Source of the DNA: Taudactylus pleione
Taxonomy: Eukaryota; Chordata; Amphibia; Anura; Myobatrachidae
NCBI GenBank assembly: GCA_031769625.1
Contig: JAUIMM010000003.1
Location: 2,311,001 to 2,375,000, forward strand
DNA length: 64,000 nt
Reading direction: 5' to 3'
Positions 9,777 through 21,202 of the stretch are shown here, piece by piece. Position numbers and translations under genes: made by a program. Below the pieces are notes generated by a model. It made no database searches and was not told the DNA's origin. It saw only the letters and a list, made by a program, of their open reading frames with translations. How positions within the stretch are numbered: position 1 is the first letter of the stretch; each line of letters begins with the position of its first letter.

Positions 9777-11873
9777 CCTTTAACAGACAGACGCATGCTT
9801 GTCGCTGCTGCTTTGAGGATTCAAGTGCGGCTACAGCCCACACAATTCACAAAGACAGAAAAAAAAAAGAATATTTTTATTGTTTGTGGAGCACACTTTG
9901 AGGGTTACACCACCCTTTAACAGACAGACGCACGCTTGTCGCTGCTGCTTTAAGGATGCAGGTGCGGCTACAGCCCACACATTTCACAAAGACCGAAAAA
10001 AAAAGAACAATATTTTAATTGTTTGTGTAGCACACTTTGAGGGTGTCACCACCCTTTAACAGACAGATGCACGCTTGTCGCTGCTGCTTTAAGGATGCAG
10101 GTGCGGCTACAGCCCACACAATTCACAAAGACAGAAAAAAGAAGAATATTTTTATTGTTTGTGTAGCACACTTTGAGGGTGTCACCACCCTTTAACAGAC
10201 AGACGCACGCTTGTCGCTGCTGCTTTGAGGATGCAAGTGCGGCTACATCACACACAAGTCACAAACACATTAAAAAAATAGTTTTTTATTTTTTGGAGCA
10301 CTTTGAGAGTTACACCACCCTTTAACAGACAGACGCACGCTTGTCGCTGCTGCTTTAAGGATGCAGGTGCGGCTACAGCCCACACATTTCACAAAGACCG
10401 AAAAAAAAAGAACAATATTTTAATTATTTGTGTAGAACACTTTGAGGTGTCACCACCCTTTAACAGACAGACGCACGCTTGTCGCTGCTGCTTTAAGGAT
10501 GCAGGTGCGGCTACAGCCCACACAATTCACATAGACAGAAAAAAGAAGAAGAATATTTTTATTGTTTGTGTAGCACACTTTGAGGGTGTCACCACCCTTT
10601 AACAGACAGACGCACGCTTGTCGCTGCTGCTTTAAGGATGCAGGTGCGGCTACAGCCCACACATTTCACAAAGACCGAAAAAAAAAGAACAATATTTTAA
10701 TTGTTTGTGTAGCACACTTTGAGGGTGTCACCACCCTTTAACAGACAGACGCACGCTTGTCGCTGCTGCTTTAAGGATGCAGGTGCGGCTACAGCCCACA
10801 CATTTCACAAAGACCGAAAAAAAAAGAACACTATTTTAATTGTTTGTGTAGCACACTTTGAGGGTGTCACCACCCTTTAACAGACAGACGCACGCTTGTC
10901 GCTGCTGCTTTAAGGATGCAGGTGCGGCTACGGCCCACACAATTCACAAAGACAGAAAAAAGAAGAAGAATATTTTTATTGTTTGTGTAGCACACTTTGA
11001 GGGTGTCACCACCCTTTAACAGACAGACGCACGCTTGTCGCTGCTGCTTTGAGGATGCAAGTGCGGCTACATCGCACACAAGTCACAAACACATTAAAAA
11101 AATAGTTTTTTATTGTTTGGAGCACTTTGAGAGTTACACCACCCTTTAACAGACAGACGCACGCTTGTCGCTGCTGCTTTAAGGATGCAGGTGCGGCTAC
11201 AGCCCACACATTTCACAAAGACCGAAAAAAAAAGAACAATATTTTAATTGTTTGTGTAGCACACTGTGAGGGTGTCACCACCCTTTAACAGACAGACGCA
11301 CGCTTGTCACTGCTGCTTTAAGGATGCAGGTGCGGCTACAGTCCACACAATTCACAAAGACAGAAAAAAGAACAATATTTTAATTGTTTGTGTAGCACAC
11401 TTTGAGGGTGTCACCACCCTTTAACAGACAGACGCACACTTGTCGCTGCTGCTTTAAGGATGCAGGTGCGGCTACAGCCCACACAATTCACAAAGACAGA
11501 AAAAAGAAGAAGAATATTTTTATTGTTTGTGTAGCGCACTTTGAGGGTGTCACCACCCTTTAACAGACAGACGCACGCTTGTCGCTGCTGCTTTGAGGAT
11601 GCAAGTGCGGCTACATCGCACACAAGTCACAAACACATTAAAAAAAAAGTTTTTTATTTTTTGGAGCACTTTGAGAGTTACACCACCCTTTAACAGACAG
11701 ACGCACGCTTGTCGCTGCTGCTTTAAGGATGCAGGTGCAGCTACAGCCCACCCAATTCACAAAGACAGAAAAAAAAAGAACAATATTTTAATTGTTTGTG
11801 TAGCACACTTTGAGGGTGTCACCACCCTTTAACAGACAGACGCACGCTTGTCGCTGCTGCTTTGAGGATGCAG
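9777..11873 (-). repeat. ~137-bp tandem array (16 units) inside copy 3
   Basis: Sixteen units, each with CACCACCCTTTAACAGACAG, CGCACGCTTGTCGCTGCTGC, GGATGCAGGTGCGGCTACAG and a poly-A/T stretch (spacing averages ~137 bp). In sense orientation they resemble the leader repeat (GCCGCAC.TGCATC, AAGCGTGCG, TTTGTGAATTGTGTG), so the two arrays share ancestry. It occupies the place of the transposase core between the 11874-12201 piece and the hATC end. Confidence 0.85.
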
Positions 11874-12201
11874 GTGGAATCTAGACGGGATTTGGAACCG
11901 AGGACACACTACCTCCATCAATTGTCTAAATCCCACTGCACTAATGTCGGATACCGGACGCACGTCTAACACCAACATAGCAGTCAAGGCCTCAGTTATA
12001 CGTTTTGCTTCAGGATGACTGCTGTCGTACTTCATCCTCATCGCTAGGGACTGTTGGTGGGTCAATTGTTTAGTAAAAGTAGTGATGTTCCTACTTCCTC
12101 TCTGGGATGATGAACAACTCCCAGCAGCAGCAACAGCACTAGGAGGAAGTGGTTCTTGATCTTTCCCTATTTTATTTTTATCGGAGAAAGTTTGGTCCTC
12201 C
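11874..12201 (-). pseudogene. hAT transposase N-terminal/core slice, copy 3
   Basis: The ATG at 12201 opens MEDQTFSDKNKIGKDQE. After PPSA the frame jumps to VAAAGSCSSSQRGSRN, skipping the BED finger. The joint falls in an Ala-rich GCTGC tract, so deletion by short repeats is likely. It continues through FTKQLTHQQSLAMRM to QIPSRFH and then runs into array sequence (LHPQSSSDK) and a stop. It has no catalytic Asp, so it is not a working transposase. The frame is open for 124 codons, so a short product is possible. Confidence 0.8.
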
Positions 12202-12229
12202 ATTTATGTTATATTGATATATATACGTG

Positions 12230-13712
12230 CGGCTAAAGCGCACACAAACACAGAAAATATTTTTTTATTTTTGCTGGAGAGTAGTGCACTTTGTGGGTTA
12301 CACCACCCTTTAAGAAATGAGCCAGCCGGCTCTTTACTTATGGGACACAGGCGCACGCTTGGCGCTGCTCCTTTGTTGATGCACGTGCAGCCACAGTGCA
12401 CACAAGTCACAAACACAGAAAATATATATTTTTTTGGTTTGGAGTGTACTTTGGGGGTTACAGAACCCTTTAACGGTCAAGCCAGCCGGCCCTTTACTTA
12501 TGACACAGGCGCACGCTTGGCACTACTTTGTTGATGCACGTGCGGCTACTGCGCACACAATTCACAAACACAGAAAATAATTTTTTTTGGGGTTTGGACT
12601 GGAATGTACTTTCGGGGGTTACAGCACCCTTTAACGGTCAAGCCAGCCGGCCCTTTACTTATGACACAGGCGCACGCTTGGCACTACTTTGTTGATGCAT
12701 GTGCGGCTACTGCGCACACAATTCACAAACACAGAAAATAATTTTTTTTTGGTTTGGACTGGAGTGTACTTTCGGGGGTTACAGCACCCTTTAACGGTCA
12801 AGCCAGCCGGCCCTTTACTTATGACACAGGTGCACGCTTGGCACTACTTTGTTGATGCACGTGCGGCTACTGCGCACACAATTCACAAACACAGAAAATA
12901 ATTTTTTTTTTGGTTTGGACTGGACTGTACTTTCGGGGGTTACAGCACCCTTTAACGGTCAAGCCAGCCGGCCCTTTACTTATGACACAGGCGCACACTT
13001 GGCACTACTTTGTTGATGCACGTGTGGCTACTGCGCACACAATTCACAAACACAGAAAATAATTTTTTTTTTGGTTTGGACTGGAGTGTACTTTGGGGGT
13101 TACAGCACCCTTTAACGGTCAAGCCAGCCGGCCCTTTACTTATGACACAGGCGCACGCTTGGCACTACTTTGTTGATGCACGTGCGGCTACTGCGCACAC
13201 AATTCACAAACACAGAAAATAATTTTTTTTTTGGTTTGGACTGGAGTGTACTTTCGGGGGTTACAGCACCCTTTAACGGTCAAGCCAGCCGGCCCTTTAC
13301 TTATGACACAGGCGCACGCTTGGCACTACTTTGTTGATGCACGTGCGGCTACTGCGCACAAAATTCACAAACACAGAAAATAATTTTTTTTTTGGTTTGG
13401 ACTGGAGTGTACTTTCGGGGGTTACAGCACCCTTTAACGGTCAAGCCAGCCGGCCCTTTACTTATGACACAGGCGCACGCTTGGCACTACTTTGTTGATG
13501 CACGTGCGGCTACTGCGCACACAATTCACAAACACAGAAAATAATTTTTTTTTTGGTTTGGACTGGAGTGTACTTTCGGGGGTTACAGCACCCTTAACGG
13601 TCAAGCCAGCCGGCCCTTTACTTATGACACAGGCGCACGCTTGGCACTACTTTGTTGATGCACGTGCGGCTACTGCGCACACAATTCACAAACACAGAAA
13701 ATATATTATTTT
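12230..13712 (-). repeat. ~160-bp leader array of copy 3 (9 units)
   Basis: Nine units with GGCGCACGCTTGGCACTAC, TTGTTGATGCACGTGCGGC and GGTTACAGCACCCTTTAACG, on the minus strand between promoter and ATG. Same unit family as in copies 1, 2 and 4. The short frames inside it are repeat read-through. Confidence 0.85.
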
Positions 13713-14054
13713 TTTAGCACTTGGGGGGAGCACCCCTGATGGACAGAGCACCCCCTGGACAACACTACAGCACCCCTTTAGGACTGGGACACTGCACAGG
13801 ACTTTGGAGTGGACACAGCCCCTATGGAGAACTGACTGCACAACACAGTCCAGCCAGCCCCTATGGACTTTGAAGTAGTGGACACAGCCCCTATTAACAA
13901 CAGCAGCACAGCACAACACAGCCAGCCCCTATGGACTTTGAAGTAGTGGACAACAGCAGCACTACACTACACTACACTACACTACACAGCCCTAACTCCC
14001 ACCCTCCCTCTTCACTGTCCACAGCCGAGTGAGAAAATGGCGCCGACGCGGGTA

Positions 14055-14063
14055 CCTTATATA
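14055..14063 (-). promoter_or_regulatory. TATA box of BED-hAT copy 3
   Basis: CCTTATATA is TATATAAGG on the minus strand, ~160 bp inside the left end and in the same context as copy 1. Confidence 0.65.
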
Positions 14064-14360
14064 GGATCCAAAACCCGCGAGACTCGGAAGGCGGGATGAT
14101 GACGTTTTGCCTCGATTTCAGATCCGAGTCAGGCGGGAAAAGTCGAGCCTGATTCGGATCGGACTCGGATCGGGGGGGCTCGGGGGGGTTCGGATTTCAG
14201 AAATCCGAACCCGCTCACCCCTAATATATATACAGTGCTTCCAGAAAGTATTCACAAAGCTTCACTTTTTCCACATTTTGTTATGTTACAGCCTTACTCC
14301 AAAATGGAATAAATTCCTTTTTGTCCTCAAAATTCTACACACAATACCCCATAATGACAA

Positions 14361-14688
14361 TAACCACGATTCTATTCAACGCAATGTAAATAGCTCCAGG
14401 AGTGAGCTCCCGGAGCTATTCAATACACCGCGCTGCCAAGTCCGACTAATGATTTCTTCTCTCATCCCTCCGGGGATGAGAGAAGAAATCCGACAAAAGT
14501 TCTGCCTTTCGCGCCTGGAAAACAGCCTCGCGCCAGAAAGTTAGGTCAGGGAATGCTCGTTATCGCGCCTAAAAACCCTGTTTAAGGCGCGAGACCAAGC
14601 CTTCCCCGACCTAACATTGCGATGAATTGAATAGCTCCGGGAGCTATCTCCCGGCGCTATTTACATCGCGTTGAATAGAATCGTGCCC
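14361..14688. mobile_element. 3-bp-TSD small element in Tc1 end
   Basis: 328 bp with inverted ends CACGATTCTATTCAACGC / GCGTTGAATAGAATCGTG, flanked by CAA on both sides. It interrupts the inverted repeat of the old Tc1, whose uninterrupted version is visible at the other end (ACTTTTTACACGTCGTCATT). Internal palindromes (TTAGGTCAGGGAA / TTCCCCGACCTAA). Non-coding. Confidence 0.75.
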
Positions 14689-14764
14689 CAAGTGTAAAAA
14701 GTTTTTTTGCGATTTTTGCTAATTTAATTTAAAAAAACACACGTACATAAGTATTCACAACCTT

Positions 14765-15651
14765 TGCTCAATACTTTGTTGATGCACCTTTGGCAGCAAT
14801 TACAGCCTCAAGTCTTTTTGAATACCTATCTTTGGGCAGTTTCGCACATTCCTCTTCTCAGCACCTCTCAAGCTCCATTAGGTTTGATGGGAAGCGTAGG
14901 TGCACAGCCATTTTCAGATCTCTCCAGAGTGGTTCAATTGGATTCAAGTCTGGGCTCTAGCTGGGCCACTCAAGGACATTCACAGAGTTGTCCTGAAGCC
15001 ACTCCTCTGTACATTGCTGCATTCATCTTTCCCTCTATCCTGACTAGTCTCCCAGTTGCTGCCTCTGAAAAACATTCCCACAGCATGATGCTGTCACAAC
15101 CATGCTTCACTGTAGGGATGGTATTGGCCTGGTGATGAGCGGTGCCTAATTTGCTACAAATATAACGCCTGGCATTCACGCTAAAGAGTTCAATCTTTGT
15201 CTTATCAGACCAGAGAGTCCTTCAGGTGCATCATGGCAAACTCCGGACGGGCTGCCATGTGCTTTTTACTAAGGAGTGGTTTCCATCTGGCCACTCTAAT
15301 ATTCAGGCCTGATTGTTGGATTGCTGCAGAGATGGTTGTCCTTCTGACAGGTTCTCCTCTCTCCACAGAGGAATGCTGTAGGTCTGTCAGGGTGACCATC
15401 AGGTTCTTGGTCACCTCCCTGACTAGAGCCCTTCTCCCCCGATCACTCAGTTTAGACGGCCGGACAACTCTAGCAAAAGTCCTGGTGGTTCCGAACTTCT
15501 TCCATTTACGGATGATGGAGGCCACTGTGCTCATTGGGACCTTCAAAGCAGCAGATATATTTCTGTACCCTTCCCCACATTCCTGTCTCGGAGGTCTGCA
15601 GACAATTCCTGGGACTTCATGCTTGGTTTGTGCACTGACATGCACTGTCAA
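14765..15651 (-). pseudogene. Tc1 transposase of the outer element (decayed)
   Basis: Minus-strand pieces read YRNISAALKVPMSTVASIIR (helix-turn-helix region), RALVREVTKNLMVTLTDLQ, then VKHGCDSIMLWECFS and GRLVRIEGKMNAAMY of the catalytic domain, ending near PQ..LNPIE-type sequence and the C-terminus at about 14765. Tc1 transposases bind the inverted repeats and integrate at TA. Several stops and shifts break the frame (e.g. between 15179 and 15205, and after QLCECP at 14970). It is an old inactive copy. The 5' non-coding part was later hit by the inner Tc1 at 15827. Confidence 0.85.
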
Positions 15652-15828
15652 GTGTGGGACCTTATATAGACAGGAGTATGCCTTTCAAAATGATGTCCAA
15701 TCAACTGAATTTACCACAGGTGGACTCCAATTAAGCTGCAGGAACATCTCAAGGATGATCAGTGGAAACAGGATGCACCTAAGCTCAATTTTGAGCTTCA
15801 TGGCAAAGGCCGTGAATTCTTATGTATA

Positions 15829-17488
15829 CAGTCAGGTGCATAAATATTGGGACATTGACAGAATTTTCATATTTTGGCCTCTATTCACCACCACAAATGC
15901 TTTGAAATTAAACAAACAAATTGTGCTTTAGCTGCAGACTTTCAGATTTAATTTGAGGGTAATTATATCCAAATCAGGTGAACGGTGTAGGAATTACAAC
16001 GGTTTCTATATGTGCCTCCCACTTTTTAAGGGGCCAAAAGTAATGGGACAAACTAAACAATCCTAAATCTAAACTTTCACTTTTTAATACTTTGTTGCAA
16101 ATCCTTTGCAGGCAATTACAGCCTGAAGTCTGGAATGCATGGACATCCCCAGACGCTGGGTTTCATCCCTGGTGATGCTCTGCCAGGCCTCTACTGCAAA
16201 TGTCTTCAGTTACTGCTTGTTCTTGGGGCATTTTCCCTTCAGTTTTGTCTTCATCAAGTGAAATGCATGCTCAATCGGATTCAGGTCACGGGATTGACTT
16301 GGCCATTGCATAACTTTCCACTTTTTAGCCTTAAAAAACTCTTTGGTTGCTTTTGCAGTATGCTTCGGGTCATTGTCCATCTGCACTGTGAAGCGCCGTC
16401 CAATGAGTTCTGAAGCATTTGACTGAATATGAGCATATAATAGTGCCTGAAACACTTCAGAATTCATTCTGCTGCTTTTGTCAGCAGTCACATCATCAAT
16501 AAATACAAGGGAACCAGTTCCATTGGCAGCCATACATGCCCACACCATGACACTACCACCACCATGCTTCACTGATGAGGTGGTATGTTTGGATCATGAG
16601 CAGTCCCTTTCCTTCTCCATACTCTTCTCTTCCCATCACTCTGGTACAAGTTGATCTTTGTCTCATCTGTCCATAGGATGTTGTTCCAGAACTGTAATGG
16701 CTTTTTTAGATGTTGTTTGGCAAACTCTAATCTGGTCTTCTTGTTTTTGTGGCTCACCAATGGTTTACATCTTGTGGTGAACCCTCTATATTCACTCTTG
16801 TGAAGTCTTCTCTTGATTGTCTTGATTGTTGACTTTGACACATATACACCTACCTCCTGGAGAGTGTTCTTGATTTGGCCAACTGTTGTGAATGGGTTTT
16901 TCTTCACCAGGGAAATAATTCTTCTGTCATCCACCACAGTTGTTTTCCGTGGTCTTCTGGGTTTTTTGGTGTTGCTAAGCTCTCCAGTGCGTTCTTTCTT
17001 TTTAAGAATGTTCCAAACAGTTGATTTGGCCACTCCTAATGTTTTTGCTATCTCTCTGATGGGTTTGTTTTGATTTTTCAGCCTAATGATGGCTTGCTTC
17101 ACTGATAGTGACAGCTCTTTGGATCTCATATTGAGAGTCGACAGCAACTGATTCCAAATGCAAATGTCACACCTAGAATCAACTCCAGACCTTTTACCTG
17201 CTTAATTGATAATGCAATAATGAGGGAATAGCCCACACCTGTCCATGAAATAGCTTTTGAGTTGATAGTCCCATTACTTTTGGCCCCCTAAAAAGTGGAA
17301 GGCACATATAGAAACCGTTGTAATTCCTACACCGTTCACCTGATTTGGATGTAATTACCCTCAAATTAAATCTGAAAGTCTGCAGTTAAAGCACATCTTG
17401 TTTGCTTCATTTCAAAGCCATTGTGGTGGTGAATAGAGGCCAAAATATGAAAATTCTGTCAATGTCCCAATATTTATGCACCTGACTG
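15829..17488 (-). mobile_element. younger Tc1 element nested in the old one
   Basis: 1660 bp bounded by CAGTCAGGTGCATAAATATT and its complement, with TA at 15827-15828 and 17489-17490. The inverted repeats are long (~220 bp, including GTAATTCCTACACCGTTCACC) and still similar. Removing it rejoins the host Tc1 sequence. It carries one nearly complete transposase frame on the minus strand. Confidence 0.92.
16210..17129 (-). pseudogene. Tc1 transposase, near-intact (one frameshift)
   Basis: The start is taken at the ATG of MRSKELSLSVKQAIIRLK (17129), as usual for Tc1; an in-frame ATG lies six codons upstream. Order: N-terminal helix-turn-helix (IREIAKTLGVAKSTVWNILK), a second DNA-binding part with an AT-hook-like KKPRRPRKT, then the catalytic domain. 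The DD34E triad is present: WTDETK, VQMDNDPKHT, SRDLNPIEHAF. The only visible break is a one-base loss near 16590, which shifts DPNIPPHQ out of frame before VKHGGGSVM. The end is CPKNKQ and a stop. About 310 residues in all, slightly short of the usual ~340. It is the best-preserved cut-and-paste transposase in the window. Confidence 0.9.
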
Positions 17489-17574
17489 TATGTGATGACT
17501 TAGTGTTTTTTTTTTTTTATTGAATTTGCAAAAATCTAAAAAAAACTTTTTACACGTCGTCATTATGGGGTATT

Positions 17575-18010
17575 GGACCTATTCCAGACCCGCTCACAAG
17601 CGCTATGCGCTTGCAAGCGGGTCATGGCCAGGCAGTGCGCTCATGTGCAGCATGCTCACTGCACATGCGCAAGCCCCGTGGCAAGTGAGAAATTCACTTG
17701 CTCCAGGGCTCATTACAAACGGGGCGACTGTCGATGTTGATCAACAGCTCGCCCCGTTTGGTAGGCACGGAGGGGGTGGCTGGACAAATGGAGGCGTTCC
17801 TGAAGGAACTCCTGCCATTTGTGGGCGGCCCTACTGCTTCTGGCTCTATTAGAGCAGGAAGCTCACTGGGGCTTGCAGCAGATGAGACCTACCACAAGGG
17901 TCTCGTCGCAGAGTTAGCGAGCAGCCAAGAGGCTGGCTTTTAAAAAAAAAAGTGGCCACCCTCATTCAGAGCAAGCGCTCGCTTTTTGCGAGTGGCTCTG
18001 AATGAGGTCC
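17575..18010. mobile_element. small element of the CATTCAGAGC family in Tc1 end
   Basis: 436 bp from GGACCTATTCCAGACC to GGCTCTGAATGAGGTCC, interrupting the right end of the old Tc1 (GGGGTATT ... TTTCTGTATAG). The ends match the 3-bp-TSD family; the target copies are ATT/TTT, so one has mutated. The inner part differs from the 600-bp members. Short frames only. Confidence 0.7.
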
Positions 18011-18120
18011 TTTCTGTATAGAATTTTGAGGACAAAAATGAATTTATTCCATTTTGGAATAAGGCTGTAACATAACAAAATGTGGAAAAAGTGAAGCGTT
18101 GTGAATACGGTCCGGATTCA

Positions 18121-18123
<3 letters not shown>

Positions 18124-18188
<65 letters not shown>
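18124..18188. repeat. (TA)n microsatellite
   Basis: ~65 bp of TA with one TG, between the old Tc1 and the left end of copy 2; it is the target of the latter. Confidence 0.9.
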
Positions 18189-18191
<3 letters not shown>

Positions 18192-18329
18192 GGGTGAAAT
18201 CCGAACCCCCCTGAGCCCCCTGATCCGAGGCCGATCCGAGTCAGGCTCGACTTTTCCCGCCTGACTCGGATCTGAAATCGAGGCAAAACGTCATCATCCC
18301 GCCTTCCGGGTCTCGCGGGTTTTGGATCC

Positions 18330-18338
18330 TATATAAGG
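18330..18338 (+). promoter_or_regulatory. TATA box of BED-hAT copy 2
   Basis: TATATAAGG followed by GTACCCGCGTCGGCGCC, as in copy 1. Confidence 0.65.
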
Positions 18339-18734
18339 TACCCGCGTCGGCGCCATTTTCTCACTCGGCTGTGGACAGTGAAGAGGGAGGGTGGGAGTTA
18401 GGGCTGGCTGGGCAGTGTAGTGTAGTGTACTGCAGAGTAGTGTTGTGCTGTGCTGTGCTGTGCTGCGCTGTGCTGCTGTTGTCCATAGGGGCTGTGTCCA
18501 CTACTTCAAAGTCCATAGGGGCTGGCTGTGTTGTGCTGTGCTGCTGTTGTCCATAGGGGCTGTGTCCACTACGTCAAAGTCCATAGGGACTGGCTGGACT
18601 GTGTTGTGCAGTCAGTTGTCCATAGGGGCTGTGTCCACTCCAAAGTCCTGTGCAGTGTCCCAGTCCTAAAGGGGTGCTGTAGTGTTGTCCAGGGGGTGCT
18701 CTGTCCGTCAGGGGTGCTCCCCCAAGTGCTAAAA

Positions 18735-20037
18735 AAATATATATTTTTTCTGTGTTTGTGAATTGTGTGCACTGTGGCTGCACGTGCATCAACAAAGGAG
18801 CAGCGCCAAGCGTGCGCCTGTGTCCCATTAGTAAAGGGCTGGCTGGCTTGTCCATTAAAGGGTGCTGTAACCCCCAAAGTACACTCCAAACAAAAAATAT
18901 ATATATTTTCTGTGTTTGTGAATTGTGTGCGCAGTAGCCGCACGTGCATCAACAAAGTAGTGCCAAGCGTGCGCCTGTGTCATAAGTAAAGGGCCGGCTG
19001 GCTTGACCGTTAAAGGGTGCTGTAACCCCCAAAGTACACTCCAAACCAAATTAAAAAATATTTTCTGTGTTTGTGAATTGTGTGCGCAGTAGCCGCACGT
19101 GCATCAACAAAGTAGTGCCAAGCGTGCGCCTGTGTCATAAGTAAAGGGCCGGCTGGCTTGACCGTTAAAGGGTGCTGTAACCCCCAAAGTACACTCCAAA
19201 CCAAATAAAAAAATATTTTCTGTCTTTGTGAATTGTGTGCACAGTAGCCGCACGTGCATCAACAAAGTAGTGCCAAACGTGCGCCTGTGTCATAAGTAAA
19301 GGGCCGGCTGGCTTGACCGTTAAAGGGTGCTGTAACCCCCAAAGTACACTCCAAACCAAATAAAAACATTTTTTCTGTGTTTGTGAATTGTGTGCACTGT
19401 GGCTGCATGTGCATCAACGAAGGAGCAGCGCCAAGCGTGCGCCTGTGTCCCAAAAGTAAAAGGCCAGCTGGCTTGTCCGTTAAAGGGTGCTGTAACCCCC
19501 AAAGGGCACTCCAAACAAAATAAAAAAATATATTTTTTTGTGTTTGTGAATTGTGTGCGCAGTAGCCGCACGTGCATCAACAAAGTAGTGCCAAGCGTGC
19601 GCCTGTGTCCCATAAATAAAGGGCCAGCTGGATTGACCACTAAAGGGTGCTGTAACCCCCAAAGGGCACTCCAAACAAAATAAAAAAAAAATTCTGTGTT
19701 TGTGAATTGTGTGCACTGTGGCTGCACGTGCATCAACAAAGGAGCAGCACCAAGTGTGTGCCTGTGTCCCATAAGTAAAAGGCCGACTGGCTTGTCCATT
19801 AAAGGGTGCTGTGACCCCCAAAGGGCACTCCAAACAAAATTAAAAATATTTTCTGTGTTTGTGAATTGTGTGGGCTGTAGCTGCACGTGCATCAACAAAG
19901 GAGCAGCGCCAAGCGTGCGCCTGTGTCCCATAAGTAAAGAGCCGGCTGGCTCATTTCTTAAAGGGGGGTGTGACCCACAAAGTGCACTAGTCTCCAACAA
20001 AAATAAAAAATTATTTTCTGTGTTTGTGTGCGCCTTA
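18735..20037 (+). repeat. ~160-bp leader array of copy 2 (8 units)
   Basis: Eight units counted on GCCAAGCGTGC-type motifs (18803 to 19909), spaced ~158 bp, ending just before the ATG at 20066. Same unit as in copies 1, 3 and 4. Confidence 0.85.
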
Positions 20038-20065
20038 GCCGCACGTATATATCAATATAACATAA

Positions 20066-21090
20066 ATGGAGGACCAAACTTTCTCCGATAAAAATAAAAT
20101 AGGGAAAGATCAAGAACCACTTCCTCCTAGTGCTGAAGCTGCTACAACTAGTCATGACATAGACGATAACATGCCATCAACGTCGTCTGCCAAGGCCGAT
20201 GCCCAATGTCATAGTAGAGGGCACATACAATCCCAAATGACAAAGTTCAGGAAAACTACCTTGAAAAAAACATTTAAATCATCTGAAGAGAAACGTAAAC
20301 TTGCCAATATGCCATTTACGACACGGAGTGGCAAGGAATGGCTAAGGTCTTTCCCTATGTTCATGACTAGTGGTTCAGCTTCACATGACGATGGAAGCCC
20401 TCCTCCCGCTAAAAAAATCAAACAAGTTAAGCTGGCAAAAGCACAGCGAAGAACTGTGCGTTCTAAGAAGATATCACAAATCCCCAAGGAGAGTCCAAGT
20501 GTGGTGGCGGTTGCGATGCCTGACCTTCCCAGCACTGGAAGGGAAGAGGTGGCTCTTTCCACCATTTGCACGCCCCCTGCAAGTGCTGAAAGGAACACCC
20601 ACAGTCCACTTGCTGATATGCAAATTGAAGATGTCACTGTTGAAGTACAACAGGATGAGGATACTGGTGTAGCTGGCGCTGAGGAGGAAGTTGGCGAGAG
20701 GATTCTGATGGTGATGTGGTTTGTTTAAATCAGGCTCCGGGGGAGACAGTTGTTGTCCGTGGGATGAAAAAGCCCATCACGGTCATGCCTGGGCAGAAGA
20801 CCAAACATTCCACCTCTTTGGTCTGGCAATATTTCTATCCAAATCCGGACAACAACTGTCTTGCCATATGTACCACATGTAAAGGTGAAATAAGTAGGGG
20901 TAGGGATGTTAACCACCTAGGAACATCCTCCCTTATACGGCACCTGCAGCGCGTTCATAAAAAGTTACTGTCAATTTCAGAAACTTTGGCTAAGACCGTA
21001 AGCAGTCCAGGGACACCTAAATCCCTTTTTCCTGTTTTATCCAAGGAATCGGTGGATGAGGAGGATGAGGACGACATCTTGCCTCCGTAG
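20066..21090 (+). pseudogene. BED-only remnant of hAT transposase, copy 2
   Basis: Opens MEDQTFSDKNKIGKDQE and runs past the position of the copy 1 stop (here CGA, Arg). A one-base loss near 20697 shifts the frame after EEEVGE. The second frame (from 20716) reads DVV-like CLNQAPGETVVVRG and a complete BED finger (SLVWQYFYPNPDNN, CTTCKG, HLQRVHKK), then joins at about 21040 to SVDEEDEDDILPP, the usual C-terminal tail. So about 1.8 kb coding for the hAT core and hATC domain is missing. If the 20697 shift were polymorphic, the product would be a DNA-binding BED protein without catalysis. As read it is broken. Two products are possible: the N-terminal 220 residues, or a BED protein from the ATG at 20716. 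Confidence 0.8.
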
Positions 21091-21146
21091 AGCCAGTTTG
21101 TGCAGGGACACATTAATTGTAAGCTTGTTTTGTGGGGGCCCAAACG

Positions 21147-21202
21147 AACCAATCATTTCAGCCACAGTCATGTGGCAGACCCTGGCGCTGAAATGATTGG
21201 TT
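21147..21202 (+). other. stem-loop after stop, copy 2
   Basis: AACCAATCATTTCAGC pairs perfectly with GCTGAAATGATTGGTT across ~24 nt. It survives although the catalytic core is deleted. Confidence 0.6.

Larger units (their letters stand above)
8754..14223 (-). mobile_element. BED-hAT transposon, copy 3 (5.5 kb, array-filled)
   Basis: Minus orientation: the right end (TAGGGGTGTGCACCGG) is at 8754 and the left end (CGCTCACCCCTA) at 14223, with ATATATAT on both sides. It keeps the promoter, a 9-unit leader array, the first codons, a short slice of the transposase, a second array of 16 ~137-bp units and the hATC end. Most of the coding region is gone. Confidence 0.85.
14233..18123 (-). mobile_element. 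old Tc1 element with nested insertions
   Basis: The left end CAGTGCTTCCAGAAAGTATT and the matching right end (AATACGGTCCGGATTCACTG) are long inverted repeats (CTTCACTTTTTCCACATTTTG, GTTATGTTACAGCC). TA lies on each side. The left TA overlaps the copy 3 target duplication, so this element entered after or beside copy 3. It contains a decayed transposase, a younger Tc1 and two small elements. Confidence 0.9.

Noticed and set aside
9777..13712. Regular arrays that might suggest a CRISPR
   Set aside because: Units are 137-160 bp with no unique spacers and lie within a eukaryotic transposon.
15197..15931. 244-codon plus-strand frame
   Set aside because: Antisense shadow of the Tc1 transposase and its end repeat.
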